Shown: positions 13,818 through 29,540, counted from the stretch's first letter. The stretch: 64,000 nucleotides of DNA from Picocystis sp. L7 (GCA_020975725.1 QXJR01000007.1:434001-498000), one strand, 5' to 3'. Made by a program: numbers and translations. The notes: generated by a model not told the origin, from the letters alone.

Positions 13818-14667
13818 ATGCCACGGGCGTCGGAGTTCGATGCCTCGGATTTTTGCTTATCCCATCCACTAGCGATCCACAAAACCACCACAAGGCCCGA
13901 AGAGTCGAGAATATTCTGTTCGCAGCCTTCGGTTTCTGTGGCTCAGACGTCAAAGTTTGCGATTCCACGCCAAGACCAACTTGCTGGCATCGAGATGCGT
14001 TCTGTGGACGTCCGATCTACGCCTGGAGGCATGAAACGAGTGGAAGGATTCCGTCCTACTTCACCCAAGGCGTGGGAAGCCATGAGCCGGGCCCTGAGGC
14101 GGACCCAGGTGAAAACACTGAAGCCATCTCAGGTTGCAGGAGGAAGTGGATGGAATCGAGTGTTGGTGGACGTCAGACCAAGAGAAGACTATCAAGAGGT
14201 GAGGTAACGGACGCATCGGATTGAAATGCGTGCGATGGGTGGTAACAAGGAATACTGACCATAGATCTGTCTGGTGGAAGGCTCACATTGCTGGCACCGT
14301 CAACGTTCCGCTGTACCAGCCTATCGCAGGCTGGAGCCCGCAGCAAATCTTGAGGAGAGCTGGCTATGCTTTCTTTGGAGTAGCGAAAGGCACAGAAGCG
14401 AATCCCACCTTCATGGAAGAGTTCAAGTCTGCTGTGGGACCCAATTGGAAAGAGGTGGTGATGATATGCGAGACCGGTGGGACTCTGCAAGTCACTGGCA
14501 ATTTTCCGAATGGAAAGCAAAGTAGATCGCTTATTGCATGCTACGAAGTCTTGCTGGAAGGTTACAAGAGGCTCTCATTTCTCGAGGGTGGCATGAACGA
14601 ATATTCAAAGTCTGGGCTCCCGCTAGAAGAATTGGCGGCTGAAAAAAATGGGCCATTTATTTTTTAA
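13818..14667 (+). CDS. Plastid-type rhodanese-domain protein
   Basis: Inferred join 13818..14203, 14265..14667, 262 aa. The 61-bp intron (gtaacg..atag) splits an AGA codon and joins DYQEV to RSVWWKAHIAG. The N-terminal 65 or so residues are Ser/Thr/Arg-rich with few acidic residues at the start, like a plastid transit peptide. The rhodanese core begins at VLVDVRPREDY. It continues through HIAGTVNVPLY, the active-site Cys loop CETGGT, QSRSL and the C-terminal LEGGMNEYSKSGLP. The CETGGT..GKQSRSL arrangement is that of chloroplast sulfurtransferase-like (STR) proteins of plants. The substrate is unknown and classical thiosulfate sulfurtransferase activity should not be assumed. It runs convergently into the TrmB-like gene, with 23 bp between stops. 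Confidence 0.85.
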
Positions 14668-14690
14668 AAAAGTTGTCCATGAGCAAGCAA

Positions 14691-15623
14691 TCACCTTTTC
14701 TGAAGTAGCATGCGATAAACAGGCTTGCCTTCATTTAATGTCGCCACTTCCCTTTCTGTGCAAATGCCCAGCGGATTCTGGCTGAGCCACGGATCCGCCT
14801 CAATGCTTGTGTCCCAAACATCCATCGCGGCGTGACCATTATTGCAGCATTCTTCTTCAGTCAATCTGAGCGTTTCAATTGCCTGATCTTCCTGCATTTT
14901 AGCATGGGCTGAATGAAAGGAGAAGTCAGGAAGCAAGTGCTGTACGAAGATTTCCTTGGCATCCAGCGCTACCTCCTCCACATCTGTCTGGAAGAAGAGC
15001 AGCCCCCCTTGAGGCAGGATGGTTTTCAATTGCTCGCACAGTCCTGCCTGTACAATTCTCCGCTTTTTATGCCTTTTCTTAAAGTGAGGGTCTGGAAATT
15101 GAATGCACACCAAACGAACAGAACCCGGATAGTTATGCAGGACCTGGTCCAGGAACAAGGTCCCGTTGACCATGAGAAACTGTGCACTTCTGTGCAGTTG
15201 TAGTTTTTTGGACCAGCGGTTTGCTCTCTCTATGATAGGATTGCGTATATCAATGCCCAGATAATTCAACCTATCTGCATCTCGCTTGGCCCAGGAAAGG
15301 ACGAATCGTCCTGGGCCACAGCCCACATCCACCACGAGCGGCTTGTTCGTGTTTTGGAACGTACACGACCAGTCTACTTCCACAGGTGGCTGCTGCAATT
15401 CCTTTTTCAATGGATTGACGTGCTGCCTCGTCCTGACGCCTCCAGATGCGGAGTACACTTCATGGTCGAGGCCGAGGTCGCGGTAGGCGTCGAGGAGCAA
15501 GCGCGCATCCGCACCAGGGCGCCTTCCGTCGGCTGCCTTTCGCACCAACGTCGCACGTCCGATATCCATCGCTCCACTCCACTTCCACACGCGCGAGCGC
15601 ATGGCGACGCCCACGCGACGCAT
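14691..15623 (-). CDS. TrmB-like tRNA (guanine-N7)-methyltransferase, plastid type
   Basis: About 310 aa. Class I SAM-dependent methyltransferase that makes m7G in tRNA (position 46 in bacteria). The SAM-binding motif I is VVDVGCGPGRF; the family-specific motif is PDPHFKKRHKKRR, followed by the acidic FFQTDVEEV segment. The N-terminal extension (MRRVGVAMRSRVWKW, then RQHVNPL) resembles plant plastid TrmB proteins, in which an RQHVNPL motif precedes the domain. Organellar location is therefore inferred. The ATG at 15623 is the first in frame; a GTG lies five codons upstream. An insert between the catalytic core and the C-terminus (EECCNNGHAAMDVWDTS) is not typical of bacterial TrmB. Convergent with the rhodanese gene. 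Confidence 0.85.
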   Translation of the reverse strand: MRRVGVAMRSRVWKWSGAMDIGRATLVRKAADGRRPGADARLLLDAYRDLGLDHEVYSASGGVRTRQHVNPLKKELQQPPVEVDWSCTFQNTNKPLVVDVGCGPGRFVLSWAKRDADRLNYLGIDIRNPIIERANRWSKKLQLHRSAQFLMVNGTLFLDQVLHNYPGSVRLVCIQFPDPHFKKRHKKRRIVQAGLCEQLKTILPQGGLLFFQTDVEEVALDAKEIFVQHLLPDFSFHSAHAKMQEDQAIETLRLTEEECCNNGHAAMDVWDTSIEADPWLSQNPLGICTEREVATLNEGKPVYRMLLQKR

Positions 15624-16020
15624 GGATTGCGCCGCCACGTCCCTGCGGAACCAGTAGAAAGCGCCGAATTTCTATGAGCATGGTTCACGGTGCACTGGTC
15701 CATATCCTCCAACTGGTAAAGATGCAATGGTCCGAAAGCAGGACCCTCAAAAGAGGCAGTGCACATCAGTGACAGCGAAAATTTGGCGTCACATCTGCTA
15801 AAAACATCCTATTTGCAGCGGATGGAGGCGATGGCGTGCTATCCTACCGAAACCAAGAGGGACAACCAACCGGCAGCACTCCTGGCGACCAGGTGTTCAG
15901 TGGTCCGTTTCGAAGTGTTGGAGGACGGAGGATTCTTCACACATGCGTCCGGATTATTGGTGTGTTCTCGGCGGGGGGAATGCTATTCGACGTGGATGGT
16001 GGCGCACAGCTTTTTACATC
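15624..16020. other. Intergenic between two minus-strand genes
   Basis: About 400 bp holding the presumed promoter of the TrmB-like gene and the 3' end of the upstream membrane-protein gene. Plus-strand frames here (15759-16034) show no domain and are taken as chance. Confidence 0.45.
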
Positions 16021-16617
16021 TCAGTGCCACATAAACAAAGATCCGTAGAAAGAAAGGTAATACAGGCCGTACAAGCACATCAGTATGCATGGAAGGAAAG
16101 GAAGCACACCGATGAAGGTGGCTGCCGTCCATGATACGAAGGTTGATAGCCCAAAGCCGGCCATTCCAGCGTATGCAATCTTGCTACTTCTGTACGTGTG
16201 TGGCAGTTTCATGATGGTGATTGCAAGCATCGAGGCAGCCAGAAGGATCGATCCTAATTGCCTGGCTACTGCTATGACACCCACGGTGGCGTACTCCGCA
16301 GTGATCACGGTGCACACCGTGTCTGGGATGGCTATCAACGCCAGGCCAGCACCGAGCAGTCCTCCAATCCCGACCAGGTGTCCAAGTTCCATCCGTGACG
16401 GTTTTCGGAGCTTGATCTGCCGCACCGTCTCGACCACATTCTTCTTCTTCGTCTCTTCGTGGTGTTCTAGATTCTTCCGCTTCTTGGGCCTCCATTCGCT
16501 CCCTCGAGGCCGTATGTTGTCGTTGGGCAGGTCGTTCCCGTAGGCTTGCACACGCACACGCAGCTGCCTCGTGCATCGCGGTCTTCCCGCAACGCTTCTC
16601 ACCAGCCTGCACTCCAT
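16021..16617 (-). CDS. Four-helix membrane protein, probably plastid, unknown function
   Basis: 198 aa, single exon, not recognised as a named family. The first 25 residues (MECRLVRSVAGRPRCTRQLR onward) are Arg-rich without acids, ending in VRVQA, a plausible transit-peptide cleavage context. A basic hydrophilic stretch (PKKRKNLEHHEETKKK) follows. Four hydrophobic segments come next: GIGGLLGAGLALIAI, a segment through ILLAASMLAITI, GMAGFGLSTFVSWTA and FLPCILMCLYGLYYLSFYG. The ATG is the first in frame. It is divergent from PEX11, with a shared 579-bp CpG-rich intergenic region. Plastid location is inference. Confidence 0.65.
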   Translation of the reverse strand: MECRLVRSVAGRPRCTRQLRVRVQAYGNDLPNDNIRPRGSEWRPKKRKNLEHHEETKKKNVVETVRQIKLRKPSRMELGHLVGIGGLLGAGLALIAIPDTVCTVITAEYATVGVIAVARQLGSILLAASMLAITIMKLPHTYRSSKIAYAGMAGFGLSTFVSWTAATFIGVLPFLPCILMCLYGLYYLSFYGSLFMWH

Positions 16618-17196
16618 CTCCTTCCTTGTCCTTCTCCTCCTTGTCTACGTCCTCTCTCTATCGATCGCGCTTCGCAGCGGCTTGCAGTGGATGGCTCGGT
16701 CCCACGTGTCGAGTCGACACAACCGTTTTCGCACCACGGTCTCGTCTCGTACCTCCGACACCCGATCGAAGATCCGAACGGATCTCTGCGACGAGGGGAC
16801 GCTGTCAAACCTCTCTCGGGAATGCACCGGATCGGATCGGATCCGATCACGCCGATCCGCCCCGTCCGAAGGGGAGGTCCGTCCCGTCTCGAAAGGGGAG
16901 TTTGAAAGGACGAATCGGGTCCGATAGGGCGGATCGGTCCCTTTCGAAAGGGGCGACCGTCCGGGGCGGGTCCGAACGAAGACCGTCGAGGCAGGAGGCG
17001 GAGACCGAGAAGCGATCCTCTTCGGGTGTGGGTGGTCTCGAGCCAGTCCGGTGCCGATCGGTCGGAGACGTTCGCAGACGTGTTGGTCGACGAAAGGCGC
17101 AACAAGCCAACGCACAGCCCAAGCGCAGCCCACCGCAAGGCCTCTTCCGCACCGCTCGTGGAAGGTCTGCGTTCCGAACGTGTAGGTGCCACCAAC
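16618..17196. promoter_or_regulatory. Divergent promoter region (membrane protein / PEX11)
   Basis: 579-bp, CpG-rich region between two divergent starts. It contains repeated GGATCGG/CCGATCC words around 16830-16860 and a 14-bp palindrome CCCTTTCGAAAGGG at 16939-16952; a half-related TCTCGAAAGGGG lies near 16888. Long open frames across it on both strands (for example 16599-17549 on the minus strand) are attributed to its high GC content. Confidence 0.5.
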
Positions 17197-18070
17197 ATGT
17201 CGGTGCTCTCGGAAAGCCAGGCCACTCGGCTGAAACTGATCAACCAGTACCTCGCCAAAGCGGACGGGAAGGACAAACTCTGTGCGACCATCCAGGTGCG
17301 ACTCCGAAACCGAACCGAAGAGACAGCTTGTGCCCAGTGAATTCGAATGCGCCGACCAAGCACCGGCGAATCTTCGGCGAATGGAAACTCCAGATTGAAA
17401 ACGTGGGTCACCATACGATAGCTAACGGTATCCCGCCTCCCTTCCGAAGTATGCCTGTATGTTCGCGAGCGCAGGCGAACCAGGGAAGCTGCAACAAATC
17501 CAAGCTTCGGTGACGAAAGCAAGAAAGGTTTTTCGTCTACTGAAGCCACTCCAGCAATTGACTCCTGTGCTGGTCAATGAGCCATACAAGCTAGGATGGC
17601 CGTGGTTCCTGGTGAACCGCCTGAAAGCTGTCTTGATGGCCGTGTACTTTGGATTCGATCATGTTGTTTGGGCATCACAAGCAGGAATCTATAGCAACAA
17701 AGAGGGATTGGAGAAAGCAAAAAAAGTCTCGCTGTACAGCTGGTTTGGAGGATCCCTTTGTACGATTGTGGAGGATATAGCTGTCATGTCAGATGCCATT
17801 CAGAAGGTCGAGGGCTTGGAAAGAGGAAGCGAGGAACGGAAAAAAGCAATTGAGAATGCTGTGCGGACTGTCCAAGCACGCCGTCTAACCCTCCTACATG
17901 CTACGCTGCAGTCTTTACTTGCACTTGGCCTTATGGAAAAGAGTGTGTTTAAGGGACGCAAACGACTGGTAGGCTCTGTGGGCTTGGCAGCTTCTGCATT
18001 GAACTGCTACATGATGTTTCCCCCGTACCCAATTCCTGCACCAAAGGAGAACAGCGAAAAGCGAAGCTGA
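17197..18070 (+). CDS. PEX11: PEX11-like peroxisomal membrane elongation protein
   Basis: Inferred join 17197..17295, 17450..18070, 239 aa, the usual length for PEX11. PEX11 proteins tubulate the peroxisomal membrane before fission. Exon 1 ends GKDKLCATIQ and the 154-bp intron (gtgcga..aag, phase 0) joins it to YACMFASAG, recreating the conserved N-terminal amphipathic region (GRDKxxxxIQYxC in the family). The middle part has the LNRLK-like/DHVVWASQAG segment. The C-terminal half has the second helix pair and a hydrophobic end (LVGSVGLAASALNCYMMFPP). The internal ATG at 17459 would lose the conserved N-terminus, so the spliced start is preferred. Confidence 0.88.
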
Positions 18071-20723
18071 TCTCAACAAGCTTTACCTTCTCTTCTCAGC
18101 AGGTGTCCAGGGCCGGTTGTAAACTGCAGAACTGAAAGGTATGCTGCAGAAACTCATGATGTATCCATATGTTTTCCCTGCAGGTTCGATGCATCGATGC
18201 TTTTTTCCAGGAGAATGCCATTGGCATTGCAAACCTCGTGCACTGGATTTAAACTCTCGTGATGGCAGGGGGTTCTTCACGAATCGAAAATCAAAATAGC
18301 GATCATGTTCAGGCACAAGGGGATCACGCAGAAAGTGTCGAGCTCCGCTACAGAGCAAAGCGCATGGATTACAGCTTCAAGCTGAACTCCGAGGGGGGGC
18401 TCCTTGTTTTTACATCAAGCATGCAGATACAGTTTTTGTGCAATTGCGATGGGTGACAGTCCAAGACACACTTTGGATGTTGCTAATCTAGACCTAAGAA
18501 CAGCCAAAGAATCATTGCGGCGGAGAGGCATGTATTTTTTGTACGAGTTTTGTGCAGTTTTGTTTGTGATAACCTGAATAGGCATTCTGCTATGCAATGG
18601 AGGAACATGACCATGCATCCACTGCACTCAGTTCATAAGAAAAGCAGCCTTGAAGCACATATGGATTTGAAAAGAAGCACATGAATGTCTACTGGGCAAT
18701 TTTGCATGGAGAGAGGCGGTCACACAGGTACAGAGGTGAACAACTCAAAAAACCGTTTGATCTTGGGCAAGTTTATTTCCTAGTTTGGTTTAGATAACTT
18801 GATCATCCTTGCTTCATGCAAAGTTGCTCGGTAAAACGAGGCTTCCACCTTTCTGCTGGGACTTGGTAAGGCTGAAGCTCATGTCTTGAAAAAGCATTCC
18901 AGGGCAGTGCATGTTTTTATGATTGACTGGCAGAGTTGTAAATTTGTTGCACTGCTTCTGTTGTCTACGTGTTACTGGTTGTACAAGCCACCTTTATTTG
19001 TAGCTTTCTCTGAAGTTGAGGGGTGACATGGAGGGCTACTAGCAATGGTGGGCACCCCTGTGCTTATATCAAATGCGACAGAAGTCCTTCTCAAAAGGTC
19101 TCAAATTGCCAGATGTTCTGTAGGATGCACGCTCGTGTTATGTCAAATTGCAGGGATGTTACTGTCGTATGATGGTGATGTCAGATCAGTAATTGTTTCA
19201 TAGGAAATTTTCATGGTCTCATGCTAGAGGAGCAGCAGCCGACTTAGAGTGTTGCAACTCCCATGAAGTGTCTCTGCAGGCTCAGAGAGGATAAGTTTCC
19301 CCACACTCTGAAGCTAAGAAATTGGACTCCTCTGCCTTTTGTAGTCCAGGCCAGCTGGAGGACCCAACTTGCAATGAAAGAAGGGTAACTTCTGAAGCCC
19401 TTCCAAATTATGTTTCTGTGGATTCATGGGCAAAGGCATCACACCACCCTGGTGCACATATATGGGCAACTTCACATTTGTGAACTATTCCTAAATGTTG
19501 CTCTGCTGCTCTTTCATCATTCCACAACGTCGTTGCATTGTCTGAAACGAAGAAAAATACATCATCGTTCCAAAGTCTTCATGCTCTCCCTGGAAGCATC
19601 CTTGCAGGAATGAACATCGTCGCATTGAGTGCACTAGCTAGCATACCTACACGTTTTCACCCGTGTCTGGCTATCAATGCATGAAGTTAATGGAGCACAA
19701 TCCACCTTGTCCAATCACGAAAAGATGGAGTGTATGTAGGGCCTAGCCATACCAATCTAATTGCCCAAATTGGAACAAAGGAATACACTTGTGGAACCCT
19801 CTGGTGTTGGCACAATTCCCCATTTTGTTGTGCTATGGAATGCATCGTTTCCGCACTGGGTTTCAGCTAAATACTTCGACAGGTGACCAAACGAAGGCAA
19901 CGGTTTCATCATCTTCGGGGATGCTGGGCAAACTACGCTTCTTTAAATCCCGAAAGGAACGCTTATTTTGGTGCATTTCAGCATGTCCTGATCCTGCCAG
20001 CTATCAAGCCGGACCAACATTGCCACTATAACACTTCTAGCATACCTTCGAGGCATTACAAAACACTCAAAGGATGAGAGGATTTCCATGCTGTTGAGGA
20101 TGTACTTGCGATACAAGACCATGGACGAATGCAAGTATATGGCACAAGGAGCGACGGATTCAACTTTCTGGATGACGTAACGGAGCATAGGTTTACTCGA
20201 ATAACTGCGTTGTGCATGGGTAGAGCATCAATCCCTTCTAAGTGGGCACGGACTTATTGTGAAGAAGGGCTGAAAGGGCAAGGGTTTCTAAGGAAGTAGC
20301 ACGTGTGCCAGCTCATTCTGCATCGAAGTCCGCATTTGAGGTGCCTGTAGACATTCGAGGCGGCTTTGAATGCAGGAAAAACTTCGCGCAATGTTGCTGA
20401 CTTCCTTCATAAGCATGGGAAATCATCGTCATGATCGGTTGATTATTGAGATCTCAATCTTGAAGGTTACCGATGCAATTCTCTTCTTTGCAGTTGGACA
20501 CAACAGGATGCCTGTGTGCATTGCTATTTAGGCGAGCTCGTGAAATGAACACAGGAGCTGCCACCTTGCTCAGCTGCATCCGTGGGAGATTCGAAGACAG
20601 CTACCCCACGGCAAACGTTGAATCAATTTAAGCGTCTCCTCCACCTCTAGAACGCCAGGTAAGCGAGGTACTGACAAACATTGCGTGCTGGAACTGCACT
20701 TCTGGATGGCCTCCACGGCTGGC
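18071..20723. other. 2.6-kb gene-free tract
   Basis: No open frame longer than about 90 codons and none with a recognisable motif. The sequence is more AT-rich than the flanking genes. An untranslated transcript or decayed sequence is possible, but nothing specific can be supported. Confidence 0.5.
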
Positions 20724-21080
20724 CTACTCGCCACGGAGTCTCTCCTCCAAGCTTTTATCATCGTTGAGAGCCTTCTTACCGAACGCGACCTCGTCCAAGC
20801 TCTGTCCTTGTCTTTGATAGACATTTCCCGCCTTGACGTATTCCGAGCACGGTCGGTATGCTTTGATGGGCCACCAACCAAATCCTGGTATGGATGCCAG
20901 TCCACCCATCACCCTCCCTTGTCCGTTGCAACCCCACGTTGGACCACCTTGGCGACCGCATCCAGGACACGTCACAGCGTTTCCTTCCGAAGCATTCCGA
21001 ACCGAGACGTTCCTCCGAGAGGTTCGCGGTGTTTGGCGAGTGGACGTCCAGGTGCGCGACGTGGTCATGGCCATCGTCAT
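20724..21080 (-). CDS. Small CxxC zinc-finger-like protein, probably plastid
   Basis: 118 aa. The N-terminal 30 residues are Thr/Ser/Arg-rich without acids (MTMAMTTSRTWTSTRQTPRT), like a transit peptide. A CPGCGRQGGPTWGC motif follows, then a Gly-rich loop, and then the compact aromatic segment PGFGWWPIKAYRPC. The conserved-looking end of that domain is YQRQGQSLDEVAFG. The CxxCG spacing suggests a metal-binding knuckle or DnaJ-like Cys-rich element with only half the usual cysteines. I do not recognise a named family. Divergent from the DUF1825 gene over a 257-bp intergenic region. Confidence 0.65.
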   Translation of the reverse strand: MTMAMTTSRTWTSTRQTPRTSRRNVSVRNASEGNAVTCPGCGRQGGPTWGCNGQGRVMGGLASIPGFGWWPIKAYRPCSEYVKAGNVYQRQGQSLDEVAFGKKALNDDKSLEERLRGE

Positions 21081-21337
21081 CCTCTTCGAAACTGTGTCGG
21101 ATCGATCCCGGATGGGTCCCCGGATCGGATGGGTTCGACCGTACGAGTAGATGGGATCAGACCCATCCCGTCCTCCTTTCGATCCTCCTCGCCGTCCACT
21201 GGGAAAGAGGATCCGGGGTGGAAACCGATCCTGGTCGGTTTCGAACCCTATGGGGGGTCCAATCGAAACCGAACGTAGAAAGGAACGTCATCGAGCGAAC
21301 CAGACCGATCGACACGTGCCTCGTCGCGACGATCACC
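21081..21337. promoter_or_regulatory. Short divergent promoter region
   Basis: 257 bp between two divergent plastid-type genes. Rich in GATCGG/CCGATC and CCCATCCCGTCC words typical of the CpG-rich promoters in this window. No TATA box is obvious. Confidence 0.4.
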
Positions 21338-22138
21338 ATGAACACCGCCACGCTCGGTGGAAGCACCAAACTCAAGAGATCGCTGGTCGGCATCTGTGCG
21401 AACCGATGGGGGTTTGGGAAAGTGCAAAGGAAGGATGTACGAACAAGAGGTGCACGTGAAGCGTCGACTCGTCTCCAGCCGAGGCGGAGGTTGGAGACGA
21501 GACACCGGCCTGAGACGGGTTGCTGCCGTGCAGGAGGCTCGGAATCGAACGACTTTGGCGCGTCCAACCGAATGGCATCCAGTAAAATCGTTCAGAAGGA
21601 AGCGGCAAACATCTTCAACGATTTCCAGCAACTGTCCGCCCTACAGCCCAAGTACTTCTCCTTCGACGTGGAAGGGAAGAGGATCTACATCGAAAAAATG
21701 GAGGAGTTCCTAGAAAGACTGAGGATCTTCACGAAACGGTACGAGCTGAGTGATGACCCAGAGGCAAAGGAGGGGCTTAGAAGGTTGAATGCGCAATTAC
21801 TAGAAGCTGGTCTCACTCTCAACTCCATGTACCAAAGGCTGAAGGATACTACGCAGATGATGAGGACAGCTTTGACTGCAGAAGAGAAAAGAGGGCCAGA
21901 GTTGCACACAGAAGGTAAGGGGACGGCATGGGCGCAAGGGGCTTTCGGGGGAAAAGGAATGCCAGACATGGCAAAGTTGATGGAGGATCCTCAAGTGTTT
22001 GCAGCTCTGCAGGAGCCTGATGTTATTGCGGCGATGCAGGACATCATGGCGAATCCACAGAATTCTTACAAGTATGCAGATAATGAAAAGATTCGGTATC
22101 TCATGCTGAAGTTTTTTGGATCGGAATACAGAAAGTAA
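21338..22138 (+). CDS. DUF1825-STI1 fusion protein, plastid, cyanobacterial origin
   Basis: 266 aa. After a basic 78-residue leader (from MNTATLGGSTKLKRS), the core starts at MASSKIVQKEAANIFND. It continues with the pattern of cyanobacterial DUF1825: KYFSFDVEGKRIYIEKME, LERLRIFTKRYELSDDP and a final segment ending AEEKRG. A Gly-rich linker (GKGTAWAQGAFGGKGMPDM) leads into an STI1/HIP-type domain with the DP signature: LMEDPQVFAALQEPDVIAAM, IMANPQNSYKY and ending MLKFFGSEYRK. STI1 domains bind chaperone clients or hydrophobic helices. The start at 21338 (good context, in frame) supplies a plausible transit peptide; the ATG at 21572 is an alternative that removes it. Homology of both halves is judged by eye; the joint function is unknown. 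Confidence 0.8.
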   Translation: MNTATLGGSTKLKRSLVGICANRWGFGKVQRKDVRTRGAREASTRLQPRRRLETRHRPETGCCRAGGSESNDFGASNRMASSKIVQKEAANIFNDFQQLSALQPKYFSFDVEGKRIYIEKMEEFLERLRIFTKRYELSDDPEAKEGLRRLNAQLLEAGLTLNSMYQRLKDTTQMMRTALTAEEKRGPELHTEGKGTAWAQGAFGGKGMPDMAKLMEDPQVFAALQEPDVIAAMQDIMANPQNSYKYADNEKIRYLMLKFFGSEYRK

Positions 22139-23855
22139 AGAGGAAACATGTGATTGCTGCTACTTCGCAGTAGAACATCCCCATCCTCGCACCTGCTGTG
22201 CCAGGAAGACATGTGAATAAACATCGTACTGAACTTTGGTTCTATTGATGCGGGTTACACATCCACATTGCTGCCTCGTGCTTCAGTTCGAATCCAGGTA
22301 TGATGAACTGAGAACGACGCTGCCTGCCTCAATCGTTCCTCAAAGAATGCTTCTCATACCTGTAAACTCGTCCAGTGCAGTCTGTGGGAATTTAAAGTCA
22401 GTGCTTCTCCATGGCAAATTGAATAAAAGCGTGTTGGTTTGGATGGTCCTACCGGTATTCTGTCATGCACAAGCAATAGCTTCTTGAGATGAATGCTACG
22501 GATGCCGTAGACGAGGCTGTTGCATTGTGTAGCGCTTCTGAATGTGCATATGTTTTACCATAGCTTCCGTTCGACCAAGTGTCATAGACAATGGTACCAT
22601 TCTAAATTGTTGCACTGCTAGGTGCATCCAACCATATTTGTGAGGCAGCAACAGCCCCTCTCAACGTTGTGAAGCCTCTAAAACGTCGCTGGCCATTCCA
22701 AAATTTCGAATTTTTCTTGGAAATAGACGCAAAGTTCTTCCATGTGAAAGAAAATCTCCAGCATGCTCACACCTTCGATCACGAAAGCGAGATGGATGGT
22801 GTGGGTGCGTTTACCTTCACAAGCGCAAAAGGCAGGCGGCAAACGGGCCACGGAATCCAAATTCAAGAAAAATGACAACGATGGGTACCTGGGTGAACGG
22901 TTAGCCCACGAGTCTTTGTAGAAGATGTGTATTGCGGCAATTCTCTCCAATAAAAACGATTGAGGAATAGAGTTCATAATAACGGCTCTGGGCGGGTTGA
23001 ATCCGGTAAGACTTAAAGTACACTGCCTTCGGGGAAGAAGGCCAAAACTAAGCGCGGTTGTCTACAATTACGAAAGCCAAAGATGCGATAGAAGAGGCGC
23101 GTTGTAGATCGGGAAGCCAACTTAAGAGAATTCATCATGATAACGGCCAAGTAAATGAACTTCGAGGCCTACGCCGAAGAAAAACAAAGGCTCAATAATT
23201 GTACCACGCTCTTGTACATGGAATACTTGCTCTGCAAACTTGCGTTGGGAATCGACGTGCAAAGATGGATCGCAAAAGTTAGGCGGCTTGCATGATTTAA
23301 AGGTTGCTTGGTAGCTCCGATGCGAGCATAGCTATCAGTTATCAAAGTCGAGTAGCATAAGCCCCGCAACTACATTTTGTCGACCAAGGGGCTAAGTACG
23401 TACTAGAACTCGCGGATGCGCTCCGCTCCAATCAGTCGTTCCACTTTAAGCGACATTGTGTACACAATAATTTCGGTCAATTGAGGAGTTCGAACGGTGT
23501 TTTGAGCGATTTATCATGCAACATGAACTGGCCAAGTGTAAGCTTTGCCCGAGGTAGTGGAGAAAGCATGAAATTGCCGATTGCAACGTAGTGTTGACGC
23601 GAGGAGTGCATCGGTGATGGATTGTGCATGTCGTACGTCCATACAAGTTCGAGGTTGCGTGAGCGGTGCACTTTCTACATTACACAATCATGATTTACAG
23701 GGTCATGTGAAGCCCCAGCTTATTGTATGAACAATGTCTGGCCACACATATGCTCAAGGTTGTAGAATCCACAGAGTCCATCAGACGATGGTCTGGTCTG
23801 GTCTGGTCTGGTCGGAAGAGGAACAATATTTTGGGATCTTGGGTGCGAACAACGC
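22139..23855. other. Gene-free tract with a GTCTG microsatellite
   Basis: 1.7 kb, AT-richer, with frames under 100 codons and no recognisable motif. A short pentanucleotide repeat, four perfect GTCTG units plus a partial unit, lies at 23789-23813, immediately upstream of the GNAT-like gene. Confidence 0.5.
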
Positions 23856-24569
23856 ATGTCGCATTGTGCGTGGGAGGCCGGATGGCGGACTCGTCGAATC
23901 ACATCGGGAAGGGATAGAAACAACGCATCGAAGGGTGTACGAACAAGGTGCAGAGACAGGGCATACCGAAATGCTTCCGCGGCGGATCGGAAGGAGCTTT
24001 CTTTGCGGCAAGCAGTGAGTGCTGGCAAGGAAGCGCGAATCGAGGAACCTGTTTCGTTGGATCAGGTGAAGGAAGCGGCACAGAAGAATGGGATACTGCT
24101 GCAGTTGCGATCTGCTGCGGTGCCAGGATTGACGTGGTTCCGTGTTGTGGCGGAGCGAGAACGCGACGGACAGATCTTAGGTGTAGTAGTTGGCTGGCAA
24201 GTTCCGTTCACCTCTCTCCTACACCTCGATTCACTCCGAATCAAGCCACAGAAGGAACAAGGAGGCGAATCGAAGTCCATGCTCGGAATAGGGCTATACC
24301 TGGGTGTTGCGACTTTCACTTGGGCAGTGAACAACAACTTCAGTAGAGGTGAACTCCTGGCAATCGACGACGACTTCTACACCCACAAACGGCTTGTCAA
24401 ATACTACGAGAGGTATGGCTTCAAGGTGGAACGGTATGTTGGGAATAATGGTCTGCAAGATCTTCCAGATTTATTAGTGTGGGGTGGAGCAGGGACGCTC
24501 ATGTCTGGTGATATGAATGCCTTGCACATCCGCTGGTCAAAAGCCATTCTAAAACAACTGAAAAAATAA
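23856..24569 (+). CDS. GNAT-fold protein, plastid type, unknown substrate
   Basis: 237 aa, single exon. The first 50 or so residues are basic (MSHCAWEAGWRTRRITSGRD onward) like a transit peptide. The C-terminal part has GNAT-fold features. The acetyl-CoA-loop-like segment includes ESKSMLGIGLYLG. It is followed by GELLAIDDDFYTHKRLVKYY and ERYGFKVERYVG, the usual 'neighbour ages and moves to a GF position' strand of GNATs, and a closing LVWGGAGTLMSGD. The WGGAGT and H-x-x-LVKYY features match plant plastid proteins of unknown function that I recall only generally. Catalysis is unproven. The stop lies 38 bp from the RIT1 stop (convergent). Confidence 0.65.
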   Translation: MSHCAWEAGWRTRRITSGRDRNNASKGVRTRCRDRAYRNASAADRKELSLRQAVSAGKEARIEEPVSLDQVKEAAQKNGILLQLRSAAVPGLTWFRVVAERERDGQILGVVVGWQVPFTSLLHLDSLRIKPQKEQGGESKSMLGIGLYLGVATFTWAVNNNFSRGELLAIDDDFYTHKRLVKYYERYGFKVERYVGNNGLQDLPDLLVWGGAGTLMSGDMNALHIRWSKAILKQLKK

Positions 24570-24607
24570 CCCAAGCAGTGTGTGTAAACCCTAGAACTGA
24601 AGGGAAG

Positions 24608-29472
<4,865 letters not shown>

Positions 29473-29540
29473 CTTTCTTTGGCAAATAGATTTTGTGCAG
29501 TGTCGAAAGATGTGTAACAAATGTTTAAAGGGTTCATTCT

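Noticed and set aside
16599-17549. 316-codon minus-strand frame across the PEX11 promoter and first exon
   Set aside because: Antisense to a well-supported PEX11 exon and intron, compositionally biased (Arg/Ser/Pro), no domain.
23789-23813. GTCTG repeat as a CRISPR-like or regulatory array
   Set aside because: A plain four-unit microsatellite without spacers.
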